Shown here piece by piece: positions 38,894 through 48,090 of a stretch of DNA of 64,000 nucleotides. Made by a program: the position numbers and the translations under genes. The stretch spans positions 3,224,001 through 3,288,000 of the forward strand of contig NZ_CP027557.1 in the NCBI RefSeq assembly GCF_014854695.1, given 5' to 3'. This DNA comes from Rhodococcus rhodochrous. Its GTDB lineage: Bacteria; Actinomycetota; Actinomycetes; Mycobacteriales; Mycobacteriaceae. Within the stretch, counting starts at the first letter, position 1. Each line of letters starts with the position of its first letter. Below the pieces are notes generated by a model. It was not told where the DNA came from. It saw only the letters and a program-made list of their open reading frames with translations, and made no database searches.

Positions 38894-38912
38894 TTAGGAT
38901 CGCCTCACTTGT
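38894..38912 (+). promoter_or_regulatory. Possible IdeR/DtxR box overlapping a -10
   Basis: TTAGGATCGCCTCACTTGT matches the IdeR consensus (TTAGGTTAGGCTAACCTAA from memory) at 12 of 19 positions, best in the left half. TAGGAT (38895-38900) is a good -10 for the downstream lipoprotein gene. Iron repression is plausible for a siderophore-binding protein but the box is imperfect. Confidence 0.35.
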
Positions 38913-38936
38913 TGATCGACAGACTCGAGGCCCGTC

Positions 38937-39932
38937 ATGACACGCCGATCCGCTGCGTTGCTCCGTTCCGCCGCTCTGTTCACGGCCACCGCGATCGCGC
39001 TGACCGCGTGCGGGTCGTCCGACACGGAGTCCGACTCCGGTTCGGCGCCGGCCGACGGCGCCTTCCCCGTCACCGTCGACACGAAGTTCGGGGAGGTCAC
39101 CATCGAATCCGCCCCCGAACGCGTCGCGGCTCTGGGCTGGGGCGACGCCGAAACTGCACTGGCCCTCGGCGTTCAGCCGGTGGCGGCGAGCGACTGGCTC
39201 GCCTTCGGCGGCGACGGCGTGGGGCCGTGGGCGCAGGGGCTGTACGACTCGCCGCCGGAGCTCATCGGCACGATCGAGCCGTCCTTCGAGATGCTCGCGG
39301 CGCAGGAGCCCGATCTGATCCTCGACACCAAGAGTTCCGGTGAGCCGGCCCGCTACGAGACGCTGTCGGGGATCGCCCCCACCGTCGCCGGACCGGAAGG
39401 CAGCGACGCCTATCTGACGTCGCTCGACGACCAGGTGACCTCCGTGGCAACGGCTCTCGATGTCCCGGACAAGGGCGCCGAGCTGCTGTCGCAGATCGAT
39501 GCGGACTTCGAGCAGGCCGCCGCCGACAACTCGGAGTTCGCGGGCAAGACCGTCACCGTCGCCTCCTACACGTCGGAGGGGTGGGGCGCCTACGTCGTCG
39601 GCGACTCGCGCGTCGACTTCATGACCGAGCTCGGCTTCGTGAACAATCCGCAGGTGCAGGCCGCGGCGACGGACGATTTCTTCATCACCGTCTCCGACGA
39701 GAACCTGAACATGCTCGATGCCGACCTGCTGATCGTGCTGCCGATCTACGTGCCGGCCGCCGAGGTGACCGACAACCCCGTCTTCCAGCAGATCCCGGCG
39801 GTGCGCGACGGCCGGTTCCTCGTGCTCGACAGCGATTCCGATATCTCTGCGGCGTTCTCGACGAACTCGGTGCTGTCGGTTCCGTTCGCGCTCGACGAGC
39901 TGGTTCCGCTGGTGGCCGAACGCGTGAACTGA
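38937..39932 (+). CDS. Iron-siderophore ABC transporter substrate-binding lipoprotein
   Basis: Encodes 331 aa. The N-terminal signal peptide ends in a lipobox LTAC with Cys25, so the protein is membrane-anchored outside the cytoplasm. The mature part is a FepB/FhuD-type type III binding protein (DTKFGEVTIESAPERVAALGWGDAE; EPDLILDTKS). It would deliver Fe(III)-siderophore to an ABC importer. No permease or ATPase gene is adjacent, so it is an orphan here and must use components encoded elsewhere. Confidence 0.92.
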   Translation: MTRRSAALLRSAALFTATAIALTACGSSDTESDSGSAPADGAFPVTVDTKFGEVTIESAPERVAALGWGDAETALALGVQPVAASDWLAFGGDGVGPWAQGLYDSPPELIGTIEPSFEMLAAQEPDLILDTKSSGEPARYETLSGIAPTVAGPEGSDAYLTSLDDQVTSVATALDVPDKGAELLSQIDADFEQAAADNSEFAGKTVTVASYTSEGWGAYVVGDSRVDFMTELGFVNNPQVQAAATDDFFITVSDENLNMLDADLLIVLPIYVPAAEVTDNPVFQQIPAVRDGRFLVLDSDSDISAAFSTNSVLSVPFALDELVPLVAERVN

Positions 39933-39969
39933 GCCGGTTCCTGCGTCCGGTCCGGTCCCTGCTTTTTGC

Positions 39970-40716
39970 TCAGCGCCGGAACAGCTTGTTGCCGAGCCAG
40001 ACGATCGGGTCGTAGCGGCGGCCGGCGACGCGTTCCTTCATCGGGATCAGCGCGTTGTCGGTGATGTGGATGTTCTCCGGGCACACCTCGGTGCAGCACT
40101 TGGTGATATTGCACATGCCCAGGCCGTGCTCGTCCTGCGCGACGTCGCGCCGGTCGGCGACGTCGAGCGGGTGCATCTCGAGTTCCGCGATGCGCATGAG
40201 ATAGCGGGGACCGGCGAAGGCCTCCTTGTTCTCCTCGTGGTCGCGCACCACGTGGCAGACGTTCTGGCACAGATAGCATTCGATGCACTTGCGGAACTCC
40301 TGGGAGCGCTGCACATCGACCTGCTGCATCCGGTACTCCCCCGGCGCCAGATCGGGAGGCGGCGCGAAGGCCGGTATCTCGCGTGCCTTCCGGTAGTTGA
40401 ACGAGACGTCGGTGACGAGATCGCGGATGATCGGGAAGGTGCGCATCGGGGTCACGGTGATCGTCGCGTCGAGATCGAACAGCGACATGCGGGTCATGCA
40501 CGTCAGGCGCGGGCGGCCGTCGACCTCCGCCGAACACGATCCGCACTTGCCCGCCTTGCAGTTCCAGCGCACGGCGAGATCCGGTGCCTGGGTGGCCTGC
40601 AGGCGGTGCAGGATGTCGAGGACGACCTCGCCCTCGTTGACCTCGACGGTGTAGTCCCGCAGTTCCCCGCCGTCGGCGTCGCCCCGCCAGATCCTGAACG
40701 CCGCCTGGTAGCCCAT
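39970..40716 (-). CDS. sdhB: Succinate dehydrogenase 1, iron-sulfur subunit
   Basis: Encodes 248 aa. It carries electrons from FAD to the quinone site. The N-terminal plant-type ferredoxin domain has C53, C58, C61 and C73 (CKAGKCGSC). The C-terminal part has CIECYLCQNVCH and CNITKCCTEVCPE for the [4Fe-4S] and [3Fe-4S]-type clusters. The sequence start MGYQAAFRIWRGD is like the mycobacterial Sdh1 subunit (Rv0247c, from memory). One nt separates it from the flavoprotein gene. It is the last gene of the operon. Confidence 0.94.
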   Translation of the reverse strand: MGYQAAFRIWRGDADGGELRDYTVEVNEGEVVLDILHRLQATQAPDLAVRWNCKAGKCGSCSAEVDGRPRLTCMTRMSLFDLDATITVTPMRTFPIIRDLVTDVSFNYRKAREIPAFAPPPDLAPGEYRMQQVDVQRSQEFRKCIECYLCQNVCHVVRDHEENKEAFAGPRYLMRIAELEMHPLDVADRRDVAQDEHGLGMCNITKCCTEVCPENIHITDNALIPMKERVAGRRYDPIVWLGNKLFRR

Positions 40717-40717
40717 C

Positions 40718-42634
40718 TCAACCCCTCCGTCCGGGATGGTCCGCGAGTTCCTCGTCGGTGTAGTACTTCCCGAGTTCGTCGATGTCGAACAGCTCCAGCA
40801 GGTCGGGGCGCATCGGTTGCTGCTGTTCGGCGGTGACCGTCACGTCGGGGACGAACGGGTCGCCGCCGTCCAGGCGACAGGCGAGCAGGGTGCGACGCCA
40901 TTCGGGGTCCATCGACGGATGGTCGTCGCGGGTGTGTCCCCCGCGGCTCTCGGTGCGCTGCAATGCCGCCCGCGCGACGCACTCGCACACGAGGAGCATG
41001 TTCCGCAGGTCCAGGGCGAGATGCCAGCCCGGGTTGAACTGGCGGTGTCCCTCCACCGCGACGTTGCGGATCCGGGTGCGCAGCGTGTCGAGTTCGCGCA
41101 GGGCGCGTTCGATCTCGTCCGCGCGGCGGATGATGCCCACGAGATCCTGCATGACCTGCTGCAGATCGGTGTGCAGGGTGTACGGGTTCTCGGCGCGGTC
41201 GGCATCGGCCGGGTCGAACGGCGAGAGTGCCGCGCGGGCGGCGGTGTCGATGTCGGTCTCGGCGACGGTCGGGCGCGAGGTGAGGGCCTGCACGTAGTCG
41301 GCGGCGCCGAGACCGGCCCGGCGACCGAAGACCAGCAGATCGGACAGCGAGTTCCCGCCCAGCCGGTTCGATCCGTGCATCCCACCGGAACATTCCCCGG
41401 CGGCGAACAGTCCCGGGACCGCGGCGGCGCCGGTGTCGGGATCGACTTCGATGCCGCCCATCACGTAGTGGCAGGTCGGGCCGACCTCCATGGCCTCGGC
41501 GGTGATGTCGACGTCGGCGAGTTCCTTGAACTGGTGGTGCATCGACGGCAGGCGGCGCATGATCTCGGAGGCCGGCATCCGCGAGGCGATGTCGAGGAAG
41601 ACTCCGCCGTGCGGGGTGCCCCGACCCTCCTTGACCTCGGAGTTGATGGCGCGGGCGACCTCGTCGCGCGGGAGCAGGTCGGGTGTGCGGCGATTGTTCT
41701 CCTGGTCCTCGTACCAGCGGTCGGCCTCCTCCTCGGTCTCCGCGTACTGGCCTTTGAACACCGGCGGGATGTAGGAGAACATGAATCGTTCCCCCTCGGA
41801 GTTCTTCAGCACTCCGCCGTCGCCGCGCACACCCTCGGTGACGAGGATGCCCTTCACACTCGGCGGCCAGATCATCCCCGTCGGGTGGAACTGGACGAAC
41901 TCCATGTTGATGAGGGTGGCGCCGGCGCGCAGGGCGAGGGCGTGCCCGTCGCCCGTGTACTCCCACGAGTTCGACGTGACCTTCCACGACTTGCCGATAC
42001 CGCCGGTGGCGATGACGACCGCGGGCGCCTCGAACAGCACGAATCGTCCGGTCTCGCGCCAGTATCCGAATGCGCCGGCGATGCGTCCCTCCGCATCCTT
42101 CAGCAGTTCGGTGATGGTGCATTCGGCGAAGACCCGCACCCTGGCCTCGTAGTCCCCGTGCTGGGCGTGGTCCTCCTGCTGCAGCGACACGATCTTCTGC
42201 TGCATCGTGCGGATGAGTTCGAGTCCGGTGCGATCACCGACGTGCGCAAGTCGCGGATAGGTGTGGCCGCCGAAGTTGCGCTGGCTGATCCGTCCGTCGG
42301 GGGTGCGGTCGAACAGTGCTCCGTAGGTCTCCAGCTCCCACACGCGGTCGGGGGCCTCGCGGGCGTGCAGTTCGGCCATCCGCCAGTTGTTGAGGAACTT
42401 GCCGCCACGCATCGTGTCCTGGAAGTGCACCTGCCAGGAGTCGCGGGGGTTGGCGTTGCCCATCGCGGCGGCGCATCCGCCTTCGGCCATCACGGTGTGG
42501 GCCTTGCCGAACAGGGACTTGCACACCACGGCGACGGAGAAGCCGCGCTGCCGCGCCTCGATCACCGCGCGCAGCCCGGCGCCGCCTGCTCCGATCACGA
42601 CGACGTCGACCTTGTGCCGTTCGACATCCACCAT
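40718..42634 (-). CDS. sdhA: Succinate dehydrogenase 1, flavoprotein subunit
   Basis: Encodes 638 aa. FAD binds at VVVIGAGGAGLRA; His46 in GKAHTVMAEGG is the probable covalent flavin His. The active-site arginine region GGMHGSNRLGGNSL and QFHPTG are present. It oxidises succinate to fumarate in the respiratory chain. It sits between the anchor and iron-sulfur genes in the Sdh1 order (anchor, flavoprotein, FeS). Confidence 0.95.
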   Translation of the reverse strand: MVDVERHKVDVVVIGAGGAGLRAVIEARQRGFSVAVVCKSLFGKAHTVMAEGGCAAAMGNANPRDSWQVHFQDTMRGGKFLNNWRMAELHAREAPDRVWELETYGALFDRTPDGRISQRNFGGHTYPRLAHVGDRTGLELIRTMQQKIVSLQQEDHAQHGDYEARVRVFAECTITELLKDAEGRIAGAFGYWRETGRFVLFEAPAVVIATGGIGKSWKVTSNSWEYTGDGHALALRAGATLINMEFVQFHPTGMIWPPSVKGILVTEGVRGDGGVLKNSEGERFMFSYIPPVFKGQYAETEEEADRWYEDQENNRRTPDLLPRDEVARAINSEVKEGRGTPHGGVFLDIASRMPASEIMRRLPSMHHQFKELADVDITAEAMEVGPTCHYVMGGIEVDPDTGAAAVPGLFAAGECSGGMHGSNRLGGNSLSDLLVFGRRAGLGAADYVQALTSRPTVAETDIDTAARAALSPFDPADADRAENPYTLHTDLQQVMQDLVGIIRRADEIERALRELDTLRTRIRNVAVEGHRQFNPGWHLALDLRNMLLVCECVARAALQRTESRGGHTRDDHPSMDPEWRRTLLACRLDGGDPFVPDVTVTAEQQQPMRPDLLELFDIDELGKYYTDEELADHPGRRG

Positions 42635-42679
42635 CCGTGTTCCCCCTCCTCCGGTGCGGCCGGTGTCGTGCCGTGCGCG

Positions 42680-43516
42680 TCAGCCGATGAACCGCAGATC
42701 GGCGATGGTGTCGCTCGCCACGAGCATGATGTAGAAATCCGTGAGGATCAGGGTCCCCAGCGTGATCCACGCGAACTGCATGTGCCTGGCGTTGAGTTTC
42801 GAGACGAACGTCCAGATCCGGTAGCGCACGGGGTGTTTCGAGAAGTGCCGCAGGCGCCCGCCGGTGACGTGCCGGCACGAGTGGCACGACAGCGTGTAAC
42901 CCCAGAGCAGCACGACGTTGATGAGCAGGATCAGGTTGCCGAGTCCGATGCCGAATCCGCTCGGGCTGTGGAAGGACAGGATGACGTCGTAGGTGTTGAT
43001 CAGCGACACCACGAAACCGGCGTAGAAGAAGTAGCGGTGCGAGTTCTGCAGGATCAGCGGGAACCGCGTCTCGCCGGTGTAGTGCCGGTGCGGTTCGGCG
43101 ACCGCGCACGCCGGCGGCGACAACCAGAACGATCGGTAGTAGGCCTTGCGGTAGTAATAGCAGGTCAGCCGGAAGCCGAGGAGGAACGGCAGCGACAGGA
43201 AGGCGAGCGGGATCCACATCGGGAGTTCGCCGACCCACGTGCCGAAATGGCGGGCGCCGTCCACGCAGGACGCGCTCACGCACGGCGAGTAGAACGGCGT
43301 CAGGTAGTGGTAGTCCTCGACGTAGTAGGCGCTGCGCACGAACGAGCGGATCGTCGCGTACACCACGAACACACCGAGACCGAGGACGGTGAGTGCGGGT
43401 GTCTGCCACCAGCGGTCGATCCGCAGCGTCCGCGCGGTGATCCGTGCGCGGCCCTCGGAGCGGACGCCGGTGGCCGGCTCACCGCGCGCCGCCGGCGTCG
43501 CCTCGGAGGTGCTCAC
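42680..43516 (-). CDS. Succinate dehydrogenase 1, membrane anchor
   Basis: Encodes 278 aa from GTG 43514-43516, overlapping the previous stop. About five hydrophobic segments are seen (starting near 41, 100, 160, 190 and 245). Histidines in SHRYFFYAGF and LSCHSCRHVTGG are candidate haem ligands. It anchors Sdh1 in the cytoplasmic membrane and reduces menaquinone. It corresponds by order to Rv0249c of M. tuberculosis as I remember it. Confidence 0.86.
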   Translation of the reverse strand: MSTSEATPAARGEPATGVRSEGRARITARTLRIDRWWQTPALTVLGLGVFVVYATIRSFVRSAYYVEDYHYLTPFYSPCVSASCVDGARHFGTWVGELPMWIPLAFLSLPFLLGFRLTCYYYRKAYYRSFWLSPPACAVAEPHRHYTGETRFPLILQNSHRYFFYAGFVVSLINTYDVILSFHSPSGFGIGLGNLILLINVVLLWGYTLSCHSCRHVTGGRLRHFSKHPVRYRIWTFVSKLNARHMQFAWITLGTLILTDFYIMLVASDTIADLRFIG

Positions 43517-43800
43517 CGCGAGCCGTGCAGCCCGCCGAGACCTTCGTCGTCCGTATCCGTTCCGCGGAACAACGAGTCGTCGTACGGCGTATCGGGAATC
43601 GGGATGCGTTCACCGAGACTGTTGACGACCTCGCGCGGAGGATGTTCGGCGAAGTCGCGTATGTCGATGTCGAGACGTTCGACGTCGTTCGACAGCCTCT
43701 TCACCGGGGCTGCGTCCCCGTAGCGCGATCGTAGGGATCCGAGGCATTGGCGCAGGTGGGCGGCGGTGCGCTGAAGTTCCTGCAATTCGCTGATGGACAT
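43513..43800 (-). CDS. 95-aa conserved protein leading the Sdh1 operon
   Basis: ATG 43798-43800, with GGAGGT 6 nt upstream, opens 95 codons (SISELQELQRTAAHLRQCLG ... FRGTDTDDEGLGGLHGSR). The N-terminal half is predicted coiled helix; the rest is polar. It overlaps the anchor gene by 4 nt and leads the operon. A protein of this size occupies the same place in mycobacteria (Rv0250c, from memory). No function is known to me; an assembly or regulatory role for Sdh1 is only suggested by linkage. Confidence 0.8.
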   Translation of the reverse strand: MSISELQELQRTAAHLRQCLGSLRSRYGDAAPVKRLSNDVERLDIDIRDFAEHPPREVVNSLGERIPIPDTPYDDSLFRGTDTDDEGLGGLHGSR

Positions 43801-43904
43801 CAGTACCTCCGGGCCGAGCGGTCGACATGTCCCTTCCGTAGCGGGTATCGGCATGTCGCGCCGGCCGACACGATGGGAACAGGCCAGTTGCAGTGTGGCA
43901 TCCA

Positions 43905-44618
43905 TCACAGTACAGCGGAAGTTCCGCCCGCACGCCGTTTCGTCGGGAGCGGCAGATCCGACCACCGAGAGGCACGGGTGGCGAAGACGCGAGCGTCGAG
44001 AGCGCCGCTGCCGGCCGGGATCCTGCCCACGACGGGGACGCCTGTGACGTCGGGAAGGTCGTCGAGATTGCACCGTTCCGCCAGATCCGGTGCAGTAGGC
44101 CAGGATCCGATGATCACCCCCGGACACTCGACCCCTGAAGAGCGGAGCGCGGCCACGGTGAGCGCGGTGTGGTTGAGCGTGCCCAGTCCCGCGGCGGCGA
44201 CGATCACCGCCGGCGCTCCGAGCGCGGCCGCGACGTCGGCGAGGGTGAAGCCGCCCGCACCGAGCCGGACGAGCAGACCTCCCGCACCTTCGACCAAAGT
44301 GAGGTCGTACTCGGCGTCGAGCACCCGGACGGTGTCGACGATCTCCTCGAGGGTGAGCAGCGGGCGTCCGCTGCGCCGCGCGGCGGTGTCGGGTGCGAGC
44401 GGATCGGGATACCGCGCGAGTTCGACGAGCCGGACACGGTCCCCGGCCAGTCGCCGGATCTCCTGCAGGTCGCCCGGCCCGTCGTCCCTCACGCCCGTCT
44501 GGGCGGGTTTGCACACCGCGACCCGCAGTCCCGCGGCCACGGCGTTCGCGGCGAGTGCCGCGGTCGCGACGGTCTTGCCCACATCGGTCGACGTGCCGGT
44601 GACGACGAGGATGCTCAC
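43905..44618 (-). CDS. bioD: Dethiobiotin synthetase
   Basis: Encodes 237 aa from GTG 44616-44618. It carboxylates 7,8-diaminopelargonate with ATP to dethiobiotin. The P-loop GTSTDVGKT is at 8-16, and VCKPAQTG and VEGAGGLLV are the substrate and metal contacts. The start overlaps the bioF stop (GTGA). The 104 nt 3' of it hold the Sdh1 operon promoter, including a loose CGACATG...CATGTCG repeat (43823-43858). Confidence 0.95.
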   Translation of the reverse strand: MSILVVTGTSTDVGKTVATAALAANAVAAGLRVAVCKPAQTGVRDDGPGDLQEIRRLAGDRVRLVELARYPDPLAPDTAARRSGRPLLTLEEIVDTVRVLDAEYDLTLVEGAGGLLVRLGAGGFTLADVAAALGAPAVIVAAAGLGTLNHTALTVAALRSSGVECPGVIIGSWPTAPDLAERCNLDDLPDVTGVPVVGRIPAGSGALDARVFATRASRWSDLPLPTKRRAGGTSAVL

Positions 44619-45754
44619 GCCCGGGCTCCCGCGAGGACGTCGGTGAGCACCTCGTCGACGAGGGCGCGTTCGTCGTCGGTGAGGTTCGCGCGTGCCGTCA
44701 GGCGCAGCCGCGAGGTACCGGCCGGAACCGAGGGCGGCCGGAAGCAGCCGACGTGCACGCCGCGGTCGCGGCACTTCGCCGCGGCGTCGGCGGCGACGTG
44801 CGGGTCGCCGAGGATCACCGACACCACAGCGGACGGCGGCACCTCGACGCCCGTGAGACGAGCGAGGTGCGCGGCCTGCTCGAGCACTGCAGCGGCACGG
44901 GCGGGTTCGGCGCGCAGCACCTTCAACGCACCCCGGGCGGCACCGACGGCGGCCGGGGCGAGTCCGGTGTCGAAGATGAAGGTGCGGGCGGTGTCCACGA
45001 GATGTTCCCGTACACGCCCGTCGGCGAGGACGGCTCCGCCCTGGGAGGCAAGGGATTTCGACAGCGTCGCGGTGACGACCACATCGGGCGCGCCGGCGAG
45101 ACCCACTTCGTGGACGAGTCCGCGGCCCCCCGCGCCGCGGACCCCCACTCCGTGGGCCTCGTCGACGAGGAGCAACGCGCCGTGCGCTCGGCAGACGCGA
45201 TGCAGTTCCCGCAGCGGCGCGAGGTCGCCGTCGGTGCTGAACACCGAGTCGGTCAGGACGAGCGCGCGGGCTTCGGCGCGGGTCGCGAGGGCGTGCGCGA
45301 CCGCGTCGACGTCGTTGTGCGGGGTGACGACGATCCTCGAGCGGGACAGCCGGCACGCATCGACGAGCGAGGCGTGACCGCCGGCGTCCGAGACGATCAG
45401 TGCGTCCTTGCCACCCAGGGCGGCGACGGCACCGAGGTTCGCGGCGTATCCGCTCGAGAACACCAGGCCGCTGTCGGCCCCGACGAAGTCGGCGAGTTCG
45501 CGTTCGAGGAGTTCGTGTTCGGCGGTGGTACCGGTGACCAGCCGCGATCCGGTGGCGCCGGCTCCCCATCGCCGCAGGGCAGCGGTGGCTCCCGCGAGGA
45601 CCTCGGGATGGCCGGTCAGGCCGAGATAGTCGTTGGAGGCGAGGTCGACGACGGTCGAGCCGGGGGTGCGGACGACGGGGTCGCGGTGCAGACCCGCTGC
45701 GCGTCGCGCCGCCGCGGTGTCGTCGAGCCACGCCAGGGCGGGATGTGCGGTCAT
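44615..45754 (-). CDS. bioF: 8-amino-7-oxononanoate synthase
   Basis: Encodes 379 aa from ATG 45752-45754. This PLP enzyme condenses pimeloyl thioester with alanine, the first committed ring step. PLP Lys233 is in [17 protein letters not shown] (198-202) and SNDYLGL (40-46) are conserved. A -10-like TATGGT ends 8 nt before the ATG on the minus strand, so the mRNA may be leaderless. A perfect BioQ box lies 14-32 nt upstream. It is co-transcribed with bioD. Confidence 0.95.
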   Translation of the reverse strand: MTAHPALAWLDDTAAARRAAGLHRDPVVRTPGSTVVDLASNDYLGLTGHPEVLAGATAALRRWGAGATGSRLVTGTTAEHELLERELADFVGADSGLVFSSGYAANLGAVAALGGKDALIVSDAGGHASLVDACRLSRSRIVVTPHNDVDAVAHALATRAEARALVLTDSVFSTDGDLAPLRELHRVCRAHGALLLVDEAHGVGVRGAGGRGLVHEVGLAGAPDVVVTATLSKSLASQGGAVLADGRVREHLVDTARTFIFDTGLAPAAVGAARGALKVLRAEPARAAAVLEQAAHLARLTGVEVPPSAVVSVILGDPHVAADAAAKCRDRGVHVGCFRPPSVPAGTSRLRLTARANLTDDERALVDEVLTDVLAGARA

Positions 45755-45767
45755 GAGCGGTGACCAT

Positions 45768-45786
45768 ACTTGAACACCGTTCAAGT
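45768..45786. promoter_or_regulatory. BioQ box between bioF and the divergent hydrolase
   Basis: ACTTGAAC-acc-GTTCAAGT is a perfect 8-3-8 palindrome of the same type as the two boxes before bioB. It overlaps the upstream edge of the bioF -10 and lies 68 nt before the GTG of the divergent alpha/beta hydrolase, so it can control both directions. Confidence 0.82.
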
Positions 45787-45853
45787 CGCCATGTCGGTCG
45801 ACTCGGGTCGTAGGCTCGGACGGTCCGGCAGACCCCGACGAAAGGCAGGTGAC

Positions 45854-46642
45854 GTGGTCGTCCACATCGAGTCCCGGGACGGAACGACGATCGGATTCCG
45901 CAGGCTCGGGCAGGGACCGGGTCTCGTCGTCGTGCACGGCAGCATCGCGACCGGGGACGAATGGTCGCGCGTGGCCTCCGTCCTGGCGGACCGCTTCACC
46001 GTCCATCTCGTGGACCGGCGCGGGCGCGGGCTCAGCGGCGACGCCGACGCGTACTCGATCGACACCGAGATCGCCGACATCGCCGCGGTTCTCGACGCCG
46101 CCGGACCGGACGCCTCGCTCGTCGGGCACTCCTACGGCGCACTGTGCGCCCTCGCGGCGGTCGCCTCGGGAGTCGACGTGCCCGGACTCGTCCTCTACGA
46201 ACCGCCGGTGCCGGTCGCCGGGCCGCTCGCCGGAGCCGCCCTCGCACCGTATGCGGCAGCAGTGGACGCCGGGGACCTCGACCGCGCGCTCACCATCGCC
46301 ATGATCGACATCCTCCGCGTCCCCGCCGCGGGGGTCGATCGGCTACGCGGAACCCCGATCTGGTCCCGGATGGCCGAACTGGCACCCACCTGGGTGCGCG
46401 AACTGCGCGTCATCGACGGTCACGGGCCGGACGTCACGGGGTACGCCTCGGTCACGACCCCGACCCTGTTCCTGCAGGGCTCGCGGACCGCGCAGCACCA
46501 CGTCGTGGCCACCGAGGCCCTGCGGGCCGTCATGCCCGACACCCGGCTGGTCGAGTTCGCGGGGCACGAGCACTTCGCGCACGTCACCACCCCGACGGCG
46601 GTGGCCGACGCGATCGCGGAGTTCCTCACCGCCGTCCGCTGA
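45854..46642 (+). CDS. Alpha/beta hydrolase in the biotin locus (candidate pimeloyl-ester esterase)
   Basis: Encodes 262 aa from GTG 45854, with an AAAGG-type ribosome site; upstream in-frame codons run into the BioQ box. Oxyanion HGS (28-30), nucleophile Ser93 in GHSYGA and His238 in AGHEHFAH are visible. The usual acid after strand 7 is not: the segment reads LQGSRTAQ. It lies between bioA and bioF, divergent from bioF across a BioQ box and convergent with bioA. BioH-type pimeloyl-ACP methyl ester esterase is the attractive role, as no bioH/bioC is otherwise seen here, but this is inference. Confidence 0.7.
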   Translation: MVVHIESRDGTTIGFRRLGQGPGLVVVHGSIATGDEWSRVASVLADRFTVHLVDRRGRGLSGDADAYSIDTEIADIAAVLDAAGPDASLVGHSYGALCALAAVASGVDVPGLVLYEPPVPVAGPLAGAALAPYAAAVDAGDLDRALTIAMIDILRVPAAGVDRLRGTPIWSRMAELAPTWVRELRVIDGHGPDVTGYASVTTPTLFLQGSRTAQHHVVATEALRAVMPDTRLVEFAGHEHFAHVTTPTAVADAIAEFLTAVR

Positions 46643-46651
46643 CCCCTTCGG

Positions 46652-47941
46652 TCACCGGGTGTTCGCGCCGACGGCGGCGATCATCCCCGAGGTGATCGCC
46701 GCGAGATCGTCGGCCGAGCAGATGTAGGGCGGCATCGCGTAGACGAGATTGCGGAACGGCCGCAGCCACACCCCGGCCGCCACGGCGGCGTCGGTCGTCG
46801 CGCGCATGTCCACCGGATCGGTGAGTTCGATCACGCCGATGCCTCCGAGGATGCGGACGTCCGCGACCCCCGGCAACTCGCGTGCCGGCGCGAGTCCCTC
46901 CGTCAGTCCCGCGTTCACGGCCGCCACCTCGGCTCGCCAGTCGCGGGAGAGCAGCAGTTCGACCGCCGCGACGGCGACGGCGCATGCGAGCGGGTTGCCC
47001 ATGAAGGTCGGGCCGTGCATCACACCGCCGCCCTCCCCCGCGCTGATCGCCTCGGCGACGGCCCGCGTGCACAGTGTCGCCGCGAGGGTCATGTATCCGC
47101 CGGTGAGTGCCTTGCCCACGCACATCACGTCCGGGCTCACCTGCGCGTGGTCGGCGGCGAAGAGTTCGCCGGTGCGCCCGAAACCTGTCGCGATCTCGTC
47201 GAAGATCAGTACCAGTCCGTGCTCGTCGCACATCCTGCGCAGCTCGCGTAGATACCGCGGGTCGTGGAAGCGCATGCCGCCGGCACCCTGGACGACCGGC
47301 TCGACGACGATCGCGGCGAGCTCGTCGACGTGCTCGAGCAGGACCGCTTCGAGCTGCGCGACGTAGTCGGGATCGAAACGGGCCGGTGGGGCGGGGGCGA
47401 AGACCTGTCGCGCGAGCATGTCGGTCCACAGCGCGTGCATGCCGCCCTCCGGGTCGCACACGCTCATCGGGGCGAAGGTGTCGCCGTGGTAGCCGCCGCG
47501 CCAGGTGAGCAGGCGACGCCGTCCCGGTCTACCGACGGCACGCTGGTACTGCACCGCCATCTTCACGGCCACCTCCACCGACACCGAACCCGAGTCGGCG
47601 AGGAAGACCGTGTCGAGACCGTCGGGGGTGATGTCGACGAGCAGTTCCGCGAGACGCGCGGCCGGCTCGTGCGTGAGGCCTCCGAACATCACGTGGCTCA
47701 TCCGGTCCAACTGATCGCGGACCGCCGCGTCGAGGACGGGATGCCCGTATCCGTGCACCGCGGCCCACCACGAACTCATGCCGTCGACCAGCTCACGACC
47801 GTCGGCGAGGACGATCCGGGTACCGTGGGCACGGTCGACCACCAACGATTCGGTGGTCGCTGGAAACGCGCCGTAGGGGTGCCAGAGGTGCCGAGCGTCG
47901 AGGGTGCGGATCCGCTCGACCGGGAGAGGAGAGTTGCCCAC
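46652..47941 (-). CDS. bioA: Adenosylmethionine-8-amino-7-oxononanoate aminotransferase
   Basis: Encodes 429 aa from GTG 47939-47941. It transfers the amino group of SAM to KAPA to give diaminopelargonate. The PLP lysine is K277 in [13 protein letters not shown] at 248-249 and [14 protein letters not shown] (55-68) are BioA signatures. A -10-like TACAGT lies 6 nt before the GTG, suggesting a leaderless mRNA. No perfect BioQ box precedes it, unlike bioF. Transcribed separately from bioF-bioD because of the hydrolase inserted on the other strand. Confidence 0.95.
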   Translation of the reverse strand: MGNSPLPVERIRTLDARHLWHPYGAFPATTESLVVDRAHGTRIVLADGRELVDGMSSWWAAVHGYGHPVLDAAVRDQLDRMSHVMFGGLTHEPAARLAELLVDITPDGLDTVFLADSGSVSVEVAVKMAVQYQRAVGRPGRRRLLTWRGGYHGDTFAPMSVCDPEGGMHALWTDMLARQVFAPAPPARFDPDYVAQLEAVLLEHVDELAAIVVEPVVQGAGGMRFHDPRYLRELRRMCDEHGLVLIFDEIATGFGRTGELFAADHAQVSPDVMCVGKALTGGYMTLAATLCTRAVAEAISAGEGGGVMHGPTFMGNPLACAVAVAAVELLLSRDWRAEVAAVNAGLTEGLAPARELPGVADVRILGGIGVIELTDPVDMRATTDAAVAAGVWLRPFRNLVYAMPPYICSADDLAAITSGMIAAVGANTR

Positions 47942-47996
47942 GCCCAGACTGTAGGCGGTTGGAAGTCGCCGCCTGCAGCCGCGTAGTCTGCCCGAG

Positions 47997-48021
47997 TTGC
48001 CGTGAACGACGCTCACGGCAA
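47997..48021. promoter_or_regulatory. 9-bp inverted repeat between bioA and acyltransferase gene
   Basis: TTGCCGTGA (47997-48005) and TCACGGCAA (48013-48021) are perfectly complementary with a 7-nt spacer. The core TGAACGACGCTCA is one mismatch from a BioQ box. It lies between divergent genes, 56 nt upstream of bioA and 70 nt upstream of the acyltransferase. Either a weak operator or a hairpin. Confidence 0.45.
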
Positions 48022-48090
48022 TCGGCCGGTGCGCTCGTCGCCCGGTTCGCAGCACAGCCGCACACGTAAGACACCGGGGGTATCCGTCAC

